This document shows positions 1-8,149 of a stretch of 20,377 nt of DNA, piece by piece. This DNA is from B8-G4 sp033720735 (GTDB lineage Bacteria > Bacteroidota > Bacteroidia > Chitinophagales > Saprospiraceae), in NCBI GenBank assembly GCA_033720735.1, contig JAWWBX010000049.1, positions 1-20,377 on the forward strand. Reading direction: 5' to 3'. The notes under the pieces were generated by a model. The model was given only the letters and a program-made list of their open reading frames with translations, had not been told where the DNA came from and searched no databases. A program made the translations under genes and the position numbers. Numbering within the stretch: the first letter of the stretch is position 1; every line of letters starts with the position of its first letter.

Positions 1-1627
1 GACGGTCAGCGTGATTGGAGACACCTTGCGCGTTGGTGAGGCACCCGCACACGGGGAAGGCAACGTCCTCAAGTACACCTCGGGAGTGGCGATCCTCAAC
101 AGTGTCGCCTTTGCTTTGGCACACGGGTATACCGTGCTCACGGATCCGTCGAACGCAAATGGATTCACCGCACCGTACCGCTTTGCGCTCTACCTCAATG
201 CCCTGGCCTTCATTCTGCTGGGTCTGTGGTTCATTTGGAAGTTGCTGAGCAACCGGTTTGGCCGGGGCCCGGCATTGTGCACCGTGCTCGCAATCGGGTT
301 GGCCACCAATCTTTTCTATTTTGGGGTGATCAACAACGTGATGGCCCACCCGTTTCTCTTCGCCTTGTGGGCCGCGCTGCTCTATGCCACGGATCGGTTT
401 TATCGCCACCCCGGGGTGCGCTGGTCGGTCGCCATCGGCCTCCTCGCCGGTATGATCACCCTGATCCGGCCGACGGAGATCATCTGCGTGCTGGTTCCAT
501 TCCTCTGGGAGATCAAATCTGTCCGTGCACGCCTGACCTTGCTGCGCAGGCATCGCAAGTTGTTGATGATCATGGCCTTCTGTCTGGTACTTTGCGCACT
601 CCCGCAACTCCTGTACTGGAAATACACGACTGGCCAGTGGGTATACTACAGTTATGCCGGGGAGGGGTTCAACTTTCTCAAACCGAGGATTTCCAAAGGA
701 CTGTTTTCTTTCCGTAACGGGTGGCTGATCTATACGCCGGTGATGATCCTCTCCATGACGGGCATGGTCATGCTTTGGATCCGGCGGCACACTTTGCGGA
801 TGGTCGTGACAGCCGTTGTTGTGCTCCACGTCTGGCTCGTGTTTAGCTGGTGGAACTGGTTCTACATCAACGGATTCGGCATGCGTGCGATGGTCGATCT
901 ATACCCGGTATTGGCCATTCCCTTTGCAGCGATGATCGCTTACCTCGCTCCACGCTGGCGGCGATGGATCTATGGCTTCGTGATCCTCTGTGTGCTCCTC
1001 AACGTCTACCAAACGGAACAGCACCGGCGCGGGGTACTCTGGACTGAGGACATGAACTCAGCGTACTATCGGCAGTCCTTTGGACGTCTGCAAATGGACC
1101 AGGCTATGAGTGTGGCCTACGATCTCCACACCTTTCAGACATCCCGTAAGTGGCATACCTTGCTGTGGGAGGAAGATTTTGAAGGCAACTCATTTGATTC
1201 CGCGCACATGGTGCAACATGACTCCAGGGCGTATCGCATCACACCTGAGGCCGCAGTGGATTTTGGCGAGCACGTGTTTCCATTCGCATCCACTTCATTC
1301 CAACCTGGAGACCTGCTGGCCGTCTCGTGCCAGGTGTACGTTGAAAAACAGATCTCTCAATACTACGATATGACTTCCTTCGCTTTGTCCATCAAGCGTG
1401 GGGAGCGTTTTCTGGCACGACGGTATCTGCGCTTGAATAACAAACCGGGCGACCCGGGCGACATCTCGCTCTGGTGGGGCGTACCGGGACAGTGGGCGTT
1501 TGTCGAAGCACATATGACGATCCCCAGGTCGTTTCGCGCTGGCGATGAGATCCGCATATCACTGATCTCCCCAAACCCGGAGTCGGTTGTCTATATCGAT
1601 GACCTGAAAGTGGGCATCGTACGCTGA
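1..1627 (+). CDS. Polytopic glycosyltransferase-like membrane protein, 5' truncated
   Basis: The frame is open to the left edge, so the gene probably starts outside the window; an internal GTG at 11 is the first possible start inside it and is not convincing. The visible part carries about ten hydrophobic segments (numbering from GTG 11, e.g. 25-43, 58-79, 89-107, 114-130 and on to about residue 345). A soluble stretch of about 150 residues follows, starting near WEEDFEGNSF and rich in alternating beta-type residues, with a terminal YIDDLKVG strand like carbohydrate-binding jelly rolls. The membrane part resembles GT-C/ArnT-like (PMT family 39) proteins that transfer sugars from lipid-linked donors on the periplasmic face. 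The acidic first-loop motif of GT-C enzymes would lie upstream and cannot be checked. Its stop lies 7 bp from the stop of the convergent hydrolase gene. Membrane protein certain; enzymatic role only likely. Confidence 0.7.
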   Translation, partial: TVSVIGDTLRVGEAPAHGEGNVLKYTSGVAILNSVAFALAHGYTVLTDPSNANGFTAPYRFALYLNALAFILLGLWFIWKLLSNRFGRGPALCTVLAIGLATNLFYFGVINNVMAHPFLFALWAALLYATDRFYRHPGVRWSVAIGLLAGMITLIRPTEIICVLVPFLWEIKSVRARLTLLRRHRKLLMIMAFCLVLCALPQLLYWKYTTGQWVYYSYAGEGFNFLKPRISKGLFSFRNGWLIYTPVMILSMTGMVMLWIRRHTLRMVVTAVVVLHVWLVFSWWNWFYINGFGMRAMVDLYPVLAIPFAAMIAYLAPRWRRWIYGFVILCVLLNVYQTEQHRRGVLWTEDMNSAYYRQSFGRLQMDQAMSVAYDLHTFQTSRKWHTLLWEEDFEGNSFDSAHMVQHDSRAYRITPEAAVDFGEHVFPFASTSFQPGDLLAVSCQVYVEKQISQYYDMTSFALSIKRGERFLARRYLRLNNKPGDPGDISLWWGVPGQWAFVEAHMTIPRSFRAGDEIRISLISPNPESVVYIDDLKVGIVR

Positions 1628-1634
1628 TTGGCAG

Positions 1635-3518
1635 CTAACGACTCACTGGCCGCACGACCGGCAAACGGATCTGCGACGGGTACTGCGCCGAATGGTGTAC
1701 AACATTGTGCGCCACCACCCCCTGGCTTTCATCATAGTTGTTACCTCCCGTATTCAGGTTGCGGGCGAATCTCGGAAAGTTACTGCTCGATACCTCGATC
1801 CGGATACGGTGTCCCTTCTTGAAAAAATTGCTGGTCGACATGGGACTCACCGCCACCTTATACACATGTCCCTTCTCCATCATCACTTCCTTGTCATAGC
1901 CCTCGCGGTATCGCATGCGCTGGATCGTCTCGTCGAGGTTGTAGGCCCGGCCATCGGGGTGCACATCGATCAGCTTGACCGTGAAGTCGGTATCCTTGGC
2001 ATCTGAGCCAACGTAGAGGTCGATCTCGATCGTCCCACTCACCTCGATCCCCTCCACGAGCGGTTCGGAAGTGTAAACCAGAATGTCGTGTCGCGTTTCC
2101 ATTTCGCGTTGGTCAAACGCGCCCCCCTGCACAGCATTGCCGGTGCAACAGACATTCCCGCCGTAGGAGGGCACCGGGTTCATGGGGTCGTAGGTAAAGC
2201 GGTCTGGCCGGTTTTCGGCCGGCGGTTGTGAGGTCAACTTGCCATCCCCGTACAAACTGTTGGCACTGCCTCCGCTCGACAAATAAAAGGTCTCCATCTG
2301 CGCGCCTTCGGGCGGCCAGGTATCGGACGACTTCCACTCATTGGCGCCCATCACATAGTACTGGACGCGCGGCGTTTGATCGAGGATCCCGTTGTCCTCC
2401 CCCTTCAGCCAGAAATCAAACCAGCCATAGATCAAGGCATCGTAGTCCAGGCGTGCATCACCGAGATTGCGCTCGCCGACGATCGTCTCTTCGGTGGCCC
2501 GTGTAAAGCGACAATGCAAGGTTGGGGCGATGACCAGGTACTGATTGTCCCGCACCTCGGCGTCGGCCCCGTTTTCGCGTACATGATTGAACAGGGCCAG
2601 ATTGGGTCCGGCAGATACATCATACCAGGACACAAACCACATGCTCGGTACGCCAAACGGCATGTCGTCGTGGTAGAGTCCACCCTCGTACCATGCCGGA
2701 TCATTGGGCTTGCGGCGGATCATTTTGTCATAGATCTCGCGCTTGCCGTTGATGTTTTGCAGGATATCCGTGATCGGCAGATGACGCAAGGCTTCGGACA
2801 TATCCACCGGCGGGTTTTCCGGTGCGAGGTCGTAGAATCTGGAAATGCGGATCAGGTCTTCCTGTGTCGCTCCCGGCGGTATGCGTGGCTTGAAGACATC
2901 ATGCTCGACACCGTACAGCCAGGCGAAAAACAGCATTTGTTCCGCCCCACCGCGATACCAGTTGCCCTGTTCGTGCCAGTCACCGATGCGGCCGACGCCG
3001 GCTCCGAATCCCTGCGGCACCATGGCCGCGTGGGACGGATGATCGAGGGCGGCTACCGCCATTTGCCATTCGGCGGTCGAGCTGCAGCCATACGTGCCGA
3101 TCCGTCCGTTGCACCAGGGCTGGTTTTTCATCCAGGTGAAGGCATCGTAGCCATCGGTCGTCGGCGTGCCGAGGATGTCCCACTGGCCCTCCGAGAAGTA
3201 GCGGCCGCGCTCATTCTGTACCACATAGGCATAGCCGCGCTTGACCGCATCCAGCGCGCGCTGGTAGGTGCGGGTCCGTTCCTCTCCGTCTCCCCACGAG
3301 TTGAAATTGTAGGGCGTCCTGGAGAAGATCACCGGTACCGGTGTGTCGGTTTTGGGCCGGTAAATGTCTGTGCACAGGCGGATGCCGTCGCGCATGGGCA
3401 TCATCACTTTCTGGTCGATGACGGCGATTGCTTCGAGTTGGGCCCGGAGATCGCTGTCCTGAGCGGTGATGCCAAGGGTCAGAACGAAAGCGGTCAGGGT
3501 AGTCAGGCGTCTTTTCAT
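1635..3518 (-). CDS. Secreted CocE/NonD-type serine hydrolase (X-Pro dipeptidyl-peptidase S15-like)
   Basis: ATG at 3518 is preferred over the in-frame TTG at 3539 because it begins directly with a signal peptide ([20 protein letters not shown]); 627 residues. An alpha/beta-hydrolase domain follows, with [14 protein letters not shown] near the N-terminus, nucleophile motif GCSST (Ser146), the WYDVSAG aspartate (Asp300) and the TLHCRF histidine (His335) as a plausible triad. The last ~200 residues form the jelly-roll typical of the family ([20 protein letters not shown], then [19 protein letters not shown]). Relatives cleave esters or amides: cocaine esterase, alpha-amino-acid ester hydrolase, glutaryl-7-ACA acylase. 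The exact substrate cannot be read from sequence. The nucleophile elbow has Ser-Thr where CocE-type enzymes usually have Tyr. The gene lies 46 bp downstream of the LamG/T9SS gene on the same strand and may be co-transcribed. Periplasmic or outer-membrane location is expected. Confidence 0.9.
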   Translation of the reverse strand: MKRRLTTLTAFVLTLGITAQDSDLRAQLEAIAVIDQKVMMPMRDGIRLCTDIYRPKTDTPVPVIFSRTPYNFNSWGDGEERTRTYQRALDAVKRGYAYVVQNERGRYFSEGQWDILGTPTTDGYDAFTWMKNQPWCNGRIGTYGCSSTAEWQMAVAALDHPSHAAMVPQGFGAGVGRIGDWHEQGNWYRGGAEQMLFFAWLYGVEHDVFKPRIPPGATQEDLIRISRFYDLAPENPPVDMSEALRHLPITDILQNINGKREIYDKMIRRKPNDPAWYEGGLYHDDMPFGVPSMWFVSWYDVSAGPNLALFNHVRENGADAEVRDNQYLVIAPTLHCRFTRATEETIVGERNLGDARLDYDALIYGWFDFWLKGEDNGILDQTPRVQYYVMGANEWKSSDTWPPEGAQMETFYLSSGGSANSLYGDGKLTSQPPAENRPDRFTYDPMNPVPSYGGNVCCTGNAVQGGAFDQREMETRHDILVYTSEPLVEGIEVSGTIEIDLYVGSDAKDTDFTVKLIDVHPDGRAYNLDETIQRMRYREGYDKEVMMEKGHVYKVAVSPMSTSNFFKKGHRIRIEVSSSNFPRFARNLNTGGNNYDESQGVVAHNVVHHSAQYPSQIRLPVVRPVSR

Positions 3519-3564
3519 CTCTGGATGGTTTGACACCAAGATATTGAATACGCCGCGGTATGAC

Positions 3565-4491
3565 TCAATCCCTGTTCACCAGCACACGGTTCTGTGCGAT
3601 CAGTCGTCCATCGCGGAGGGCCTGCAGGACCAAGGTTCCAGCTGGCAAGTCGCTGAGGGTCACGATGGCATCGTGCAAAATATCCCTGGTCTGAACGGTC
3701 CGACCCATCATGTCGGTCACCCGCAACTGATGTTGTTGCCCGGCGGCAACTTGCAGGTGCACCGAGATCGTGCCGTCCGATGACGGGTTGGGCATCACCA
3801 ACATTTCCTCAGGATGCCAGGCCTGGCGGGTGGAGGTGGTCACATCCGAACTATAGATGCGAAGGTTTCGCCAGTAACCGCGCCATGTCCAGCCAAAGCC
3901 GCCGTGGGTGTTGGTGACCCGCAGATCATAGTCCGGCTGTACGAGTGTGTCGGCCCGTGCCCAGATCTGGGTGCCGTCGATATAATAGTAAGAGGCTTCT
4001 TGCCCGCGGTTGTGCAGCACCGTAAACGTGTGCCATTTGGCGACTTCGAGAGTGACCTGGGCGTCCGGGATGTAGAGCGCGTCATTGTGAACCAGCCGGA
4101 AGGTCCCGTCAGGCCACGTAAACAGTCCCAGGTACCGCCAGCCATCACCCAGTACCAGGACCGGGCGTCCACGGTCCTCGATGGTGTCCACCTTGAACTC
4201 GACCTGCACTGCAAATTGTTCGTGCAACAGGGCGTCAATCTGCGGCGTCCCTACAAACGAAGAGTCCTCATCAATGGTGTCAAACAGATACCCGCCGAAC
4301 GAAAAGATGCCGCAGGTGTCGTGGAAGGGTGTGTTGATCATCTCCAGGGAACCGAAGTTGCCGGTGGCGTCGTCACCGGAATTGATCAGAGAATAATGTG
4401 CCTGCAGGGTGAGGTTGCTGAGATCCTGGGCTGCAAGCGGCAATGAACAGAGCGATAGCAGAAAGATAAAGATGGCGTTGATGTGTCCCAT
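3565..4491 (-). CDS. Secreted LamG/ConA-like protein with T9SS type A sorting domain
   Basis: 308 residues from ATG 4491. An N-terminal signal peptide ([20 protein letters not shown], cut near AAQ-D) is followed by a LamG/concanavalin-like beta-sandwich at about 28-215. Typical strands are [32 protein letters not shown] and [11 protein letters not shown]. From about 231 comes a Por-type C-terminal domain beginning [15 protein letters not shown], with the usual [16 protein letters not shown] strand and a terminal RVLVNRD. In Bacteroidota this domain directs export by the type IX secretion system and anchoring at the cell surface. The LamG part suggests binding of a glycan or another surface ligand; no catalytic motif was seen. 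It is the first gene of a two-gene leftward unit with the CocE-type hydrolase and is divergent from the sigma factor (162 bp apart). Confidence 0.88.
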   Translation of the reverse strand: MGHINAIFIFLLSLCSLPLAAQDLSNLTLQAHYSLINSGDDATGNFGSLEMINTPFHDTCGIFSFGGYLFDTIDEDSSFVGTPQIDALLHEQFAVQVEFKVDTIEDRGRPVLVLGDGWRYLGLFTWPDGTFRLVHNDALYIPDAQVTLEVAKWHTFTVLHNRGQEASYYYIDGTQIWARADTLVQPDYDLRVTNTHGGFGWTWRGYWRNLRIYSSDVTTSTRQAWHPEEMLVMPNPSSDGTISVHLQVAAGQQHQLRVTDMMGRTVQTRDILHDAIVTLSDLPAGTLVLQALRDGRLIAQNRVLVNRD

Positions 4492-4653
4492 GATCTGTGA
4501 TGTTGACTGGTTTCACGGGCAATGTAGTCGCCTGGTTGTGGGTCGTCAACCAGCAATGAGTGGACCAGGCGTTTCAATGAGTATTCAAGGGGCTTCACCG
4601 CTTCGCAGACATCCCCTCGGAATTCTTTACCTTAATCTGGTCTGGACCGCACT

Positions 4654-5217
4654 ATGCACACCCCCACACCACACCCTGACCAATACCTGTTGGACGGCCT
4701 GCTCCGTGCCGACCGTGCCGTGATTGACGAGATCTACCGGCGTTTTTTCCCGCCCTTGCGGAGGCACATCGTGCGCAATTCCGGACGCGGGGCCGACGCC
4801 AAGGATGTGTTCCAGGAGTGCCTGCTCACCATCTACCGCAAAAAGGAAACCGGCGGGACCATCCTCCACGAACCGTTCGGGTCGTATCTGCACCGCCTCG
4901 GAAAGTGGCTCTGGCTCAACGAGTTGAAGAAGCGCAAGCGGCTCACCGAACTGCATCACCAATTTTCCGCTGCGCAGCCCAGCCAAACCGACTCGCAGGC
5001 AGCCCTCTCCCAACGTCAGCATGATGACACCCTGTTCAAGAAAGCCTTCGACACCCTCGCTCCCCTGTGCCAACAGGTGCTGCGTTTGAGCTGGGCCGGT
5101 TTCAACCTCAAGCAGATCGGCCAGCAGATCGGCAAGTCGCACGGGTACCTGCGGAGGAAGCGGCCGGAGTGTGTGCGTGCGTTTGTTGGACTGTTGCGGG
5201 AAAGGAAGCAGGGGTGA
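4654..5217 (+). CDS. ECF-type RNA polymerase sigma factor
   Basis: 187 residues from ATG 4654. Sigma-70 region 2 spans about 15-97 and includes the core-binding signature DAKDVFQE (48-55) and the promoter-melting/-10 helix GKWLWLNELKKRKR. A linker of about 30 polar residues follows, then region 4 at about 127-181 (FDTLAPLCQQVLRLSWAGF plus the helix-turn-helix NLKQIGQQIGKSHGYLRRK). Only regions 2 and 4 are present, as in ECF (group 4) sigma factors. This one resembles the Bacteroidota clade whose region 2 reads DVFQE and LWLNELRKRKR. It should direct RNA polymerase to a small regulon. The next genes on the strand are a large secreted fibre-like protein (82 bp on) and a candidate membrane anti-sigma protein, so both are likely targets or partners. 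The function is solid; the regulon is unknown. Confidence 0.93.
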   Translation: MHTPTPHPDQYLLDGLLRADRAVIDEIYRRFFPPLRRHIVRNSGRGADAKDVFQECLLTIYRKKETGGTILHEPFGSYLHRLGKWLWLNELKKRKRLTELHHQFSAAQPSQTDSQAALSQRQHDDTLFKKAFDTLAPLCQQVLRLSWAGFNLKQIGQQIGKSHGYLRRKRPECVRAFVGLLRERKQG

Positions 5218-5298
5218 TCTCTTTGAGGTAACACTTTGCCTGCGGGCATTTATCAATGGGTGGATTGTCGTGTGCAATCCCTGAAAAACTTATTGATC

Positions 5299-8073
5299 AT
5301 GTGCACCAAACACCTTGCCTGCACTATTCTTTACCTTGCAATTGGGTTATCTACGTCTCAGTTGGTAGCTCAAGGGAATGTCGGCGTCGGCACCGCCAAT
5401 CCGGTCGAAAAACTCCACGTCGTTGGCAATCTCCAGCTCGACTCCAGTCTTCTCGGACACAAGATCATCCTCAAGGACACGCTGGGAGATATTCGATTCA
5501 TTCTGGATCCTGATAATGGTTCGATGCAGATGCTGTCTCAGGATACCGTTTGGTCGCTGAACACAACGAATAGCCCTCATCAAGAAATTCGATTTACTGG
5601 AGACGGAGGGTACGTGGTCCGGTATTTGTCGCGAGACTCTGCCTTTACGTGGTATGCCGAAACCTATGTGAAGAATCCAATTCCTGGACAACCACCGTAT
5701 CTCTGGTACCAGGAGTGCAGAAATGGATCGACCGTAGACTCACTGCCGATTGTGCCGGGCAAGGGCTACCGTATTGTACAACGCCGCACAACCTACAGTC
5801 CGTTGGGTTGTGTTATTCAGGAGGAAGAACAGCGATTGCGTCCCGATCCGAATGACACCGACGAAGACGAGTACTACTGGGTGACTACCGTAAATGATTG
5901 TGGTGATGATTCTGTCAAGAAGCAAACCGTCGAATCCAATGCACGCTCGTCCAAGTTTTTTAGTCCGGACACCGAATACTTTTGGGGGGCCAATGGCCAG
6001 GGAGTGATCGGCGGCCTTGATACCGTTTGCTGGATCACGATCCCTTCTGAAAAGGAATTGCAATTAAAAGGAGTCAACACTTTCAATTTCGGACAAGAGG
6101 GACCCTTTCAATTCCATTTCTCTGATTCCACCTTTAACGATACACTACATCTACAGATCGACCCGGCGGCACACTTATGGACTTTCAGTCATTTGCTGTG
6201 CATTCCCGCGATCAAGACGGATTCTGTGAAGACCAAGAAACTCCAGTTATTCAATGGGGAGGACTCGATAGCTTTCGAAATTTGTGCTCCCGATACTAGT
6301 GCACCCGGCATTGTCCCTCTTACTGTTTGGGACGTTCTTAAAATAGGCGCGAAAAAAGTAGAGCAAGTGAATCCGGAATGCGGCGATTCTTTGAAGCTTA
6401 TTGAAGGGTGGGACGATGACTGCGGAACGCCTCAATACACATTTGAATGGCATGCACCCAACGACTCTGCTAAGATGTCAGTTAGTCCGGTCCCAACACC
6501 TGAGTTCGGATTCTGGGGTAATGTGGTCGTGAGACCAGCCACGTCAGGTGGTCTAACCATTCCTCCCGAGATCCGAATGGAAAGCGATAGTACCTGCGGT
6601 TCTGGCATCGATCTACGAATCCAGGCTGAGGATTGTTCAACCGCTAAAATTGAAGTCGTTAAGGGACCTGACACAAATGCTATTCGATTGTCCTCAAGCG
6701 AAGTGATATTCACTTCCCCGCTACAATTTGACACCCTCATCACACCTCCGCAGCTGAGTTTCACTATAAGGACCGCGACCCCGACGCTACCACAGATGAC
6801 CCTGGATTGGGCTGATGTCCCCGGAGCAGTGTCATATCAATTCAAGGGAACGAGCAACACCAGTAAAATCAGGTATCATCCCGATCAAAAAACCGTGAGA
6901 TATTTTGGGTTCAACGAACACGAAATTCAGGGTGACCTGCCATTGCTCATCCAATTGTTCACGACCAGTAGTGGTGATACGATGTCGTTCCACGTTGATC
7001 ACACGAATCAACGATTTGAGTATTTGCAACCAATCCGAACGCCAAGCATCCACGTTGACACCTTACGTTCCGTCAACAGTAACTATTGTATTGTAGATGG
7101 TGACCTGATGGCTAACAAGGTGAAAACCGACAGCCTGCTCCCGTCCACCGGATCGGCTTTAGTTATCAATAGCGGGATCAAAACAGACAGTTTGATTCCG
7201 TCCACCGGATCAGCATTGGTTGTCGTTGGTGGCGTTCGAGTAGATAGCCTATACCCGTCCACAGGGTCGGCTTTGGTAGTCAATGGTAACGTTAAGGCTG
7301 ACTCCTTGTATCCTTCAACCGGTTCAGAATTAGTCGTGGGCTCCGATCTGGGAGTTATCGGTAATTTCAATTGTCCAGCTGTCAATTCAGATACGATCCT
7401 ATCAGATAGTCTGAATGCCAATGTAGTGTGCACCAATGAAGCGAAAATGCCCGATGGTTTTGGCGGACAGGCCAGGTACACGCCATTGGGTATCGAAGTG
7501 ACCGGCTTTGGACCGCCAATTGGCTTCTCATGGGATATTTTTTCACAGATGGTCAACGTCAATGGAACATTGACTACAAACGACATACTAGGTGACGATG
7601 TGGTCTTCGACGAGACCATCGTGGATACACTCATCGCCAACTTTGTGGCCAAGGCTGCCGGGTCCTTCAAGATCGACCACCCATTGGACCCATACAACAA
7701 ATACCTCTATCACAGCTTCGTGGAAAGTCCCGACATGATGAATGTGTACAACGGGAATATCACTACTGACGCCACGGGGCATGCAACTGTCGTGCTGCCC
7801 GACTATTTCGAAGCGCTGAACAAAGATTTCCGGTATCAGCTGACGGTGATCGGGTCATTTGCACAGGCGATCGTGGCTGATGAGATTGCTGACAACAAGT
7901 TTGTGGTTGCCACCGACAAACCGAACGTAAAGGTCAGTTGGCAGGTGACGGGAATAAGAAATGACAAGTATGCGCAAGAAAATAGAATCGAGGTAGAAGT
8001 GAAGAAATCCGCTGCCGAGCAAGGGAGGCTGCTTTACACAGACAAACTGCCCGCCGATCATAACGGACGTTAA
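5299..8073 (+). CDS. Large secreted fibre/adhesin-like repeat protein
   Basis: ATG 5299 is chosen over an in-frame TTG at 5236 because it leads straight into a signal peptide (MCTKHLACTILYLAIGLSTS, cut near VAQ-G); 924 residues. The mature N-terminus, NVGVGTANPVEKLHVVGN, is the VGxGT-x-P-x-x-x-L-x-V module found at the head of Bacteroidota tail-fibre-like proteins. The middle (~60-600) is a low-similarity, Cys-containing, Asp/Ser/Thr-rich beta region. Residues 609-684 are four 19-residue repeats with core DSLxPSTGSALVV. From about 788 comes a compact domain starting DHPLDPYNKYLYHSF and including SPDMMNVYNG, YFEALNKDFRYQLTVIG and KVSWQVTGIR; I recognise this block from secreted fibre proteins of several phyla. 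No S74 or T9SS domain is present. Sandwiched between sigma and anti-sigma genes, it is probably controlled by them. The biochemical role is unknown; structural or adhesive is the best guess. Confidence 0.85.
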   Translation: MCTKHLACTILYLAIGLSTSQLVAQGNVGVGTANPVEKLHVVGNLQLDSSLLGHKIILKDTLGDIRFILDPDNGSMQMLSQDTVWSLNTTNSPHQEIRFTGDGGYVVRYLSRDSAFTWYAETYVKNPIPGQPPYLWYQECRNGSTVDSLPIVPGKGYRIVQRRTTYSPLGCVIQEEEQRLRPDPNDTDEDEYYWVTTVNDCGDDSVKKQTVESNARSSKFFSPDTEYFWGANGQGVIGGLDTVCWITIPSEKELQLKGVNTFNFGQEGPFQFHFSDSTFNDTLHLQIDPAAHLWTFSHLLCIPAIKTDSVKTKKLQLFNGEDSIAFEICAPDTSAPGIVPLTVWDVLKIGAKKVEQVNPECGDSLKLIEGWDDDCGTPQYTFEWHAPNDSAKMSVSPVPTPEFGFWGNVVVRPATSGGLTIPPEIRMESDSTCGSGIDLRIQAEDCSTAKIEVVKGPDTNAIRLSSSEVIFTSPLQFDTLITPPQLSFTIRTATPTLPQMTLDWADVPGAVSYQFKGTSNTSKIRYHPDQKTVRYFGFNEHEIQGDLPLLIQLFTTSSGDTMSFHVDHTNQRFEYLQPIRTPSIHVDTLRSVNSNYCIVDGDLMANKVKTDSLLPSTGSALVINSGIKTDSLIPSTGSALVVVGGVRVDSLYPSTGSALVVNGNVKADSLYPSTGSELVVGSDLGVIGNFNCPAVNSDTILSDSLNANVVCTNEAKMPDGFGGQARYTPLGIEVTGFGPPIGFSWDIFSQMVNVNGTLTTNDILGDDVVFDETIVDTLIANFVAKAAGSFKIDHPLDPYNKYLYHSFVESPDMMNVYNGNITTDATGHATVVLPDYFEALNKDFRYQLTVIGSFAQAIVADEIADNKFVVATDKPNVKVSWQVTGIRNDKYAQENRIEVEVKKSAAEQGRLLYTDKLPADHNGR
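7123..7350 (+). repeat. Four in-frame 57-bp tandem repeats
   Basis: Units begin at 7123, 7180, 7237 and 7294, each exactly 57 bp (19 codons) with no spacer. The encoded consensus is (K/R)xDSLxPSTGSALVVxxxV. The protein sequence is far better conserved than the DNA: PSTGSALV is written with different synonymous codons in each copy. This suggests old duplications kept by selection on the protein, not a recent slippage expansion. Such short Ser/Thr/Gly repeats fit a beta-solenoid or stalk section of a fibre. Confidence 0.9.
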
Positions 8074-8088
8074 TAGGAACTAGTCATA

Positions 8089-8107
8089 TCTTCGACTCAG
8101 GCGAAGA
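8089..8107 (+). other. Short inverted repeat between fibre gene and anti-sigma gene
   Basis: TCTTCG (8089-8094) and CGAAGA (8102-8107) can pair into a 6-bp stem with a 7-base loop in the 76-bp gap. There is no T-tract after it, so it is a weak terminator at best. It could partly attenuate read-through from the fibre gene into the anti-sigma gene, or mean nothing. Confidence 0.25.
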
Positions 8108-8149
8108 CCTGCAACGTCAAAACGCCGACCTCAATCAACTGGATGTAAC

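Noticed and set aside
2376..3533. 385-codon open frame on the + strand
   Set aside because: It is the complement of the CocE-type hydrolase, which has a signal peptide, triad and jelly roll. The opposite frame gives no recognisable domain, only composition typical of antisense to a GC-rich gene.
3814..4446. 210-codon open frame on the + strand
   Set aside because: It is antisense to the LamG/T9SS gene, which has a clear leader and sorting domain.
7123..7350. CRISPR-like regular repeats
   Set aside because: The units are contiguous, without spacers, in frame inside a coding region and diverge at synonymous positions.
7083..7700. 205-codon open frame on the - strand
   Set aside because: It is antisense to the repeat section of the fibre gene; its apparent repeats are just the complement of the 57-bp units.
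5299..8073. Prophage tail-fibre locus
   Set aside because: The fibre-like proteins carry ordinary bacterial signal peptides and sit beside signalling genes. No capsid, terminase, portal, integrase or lysis gene is present.
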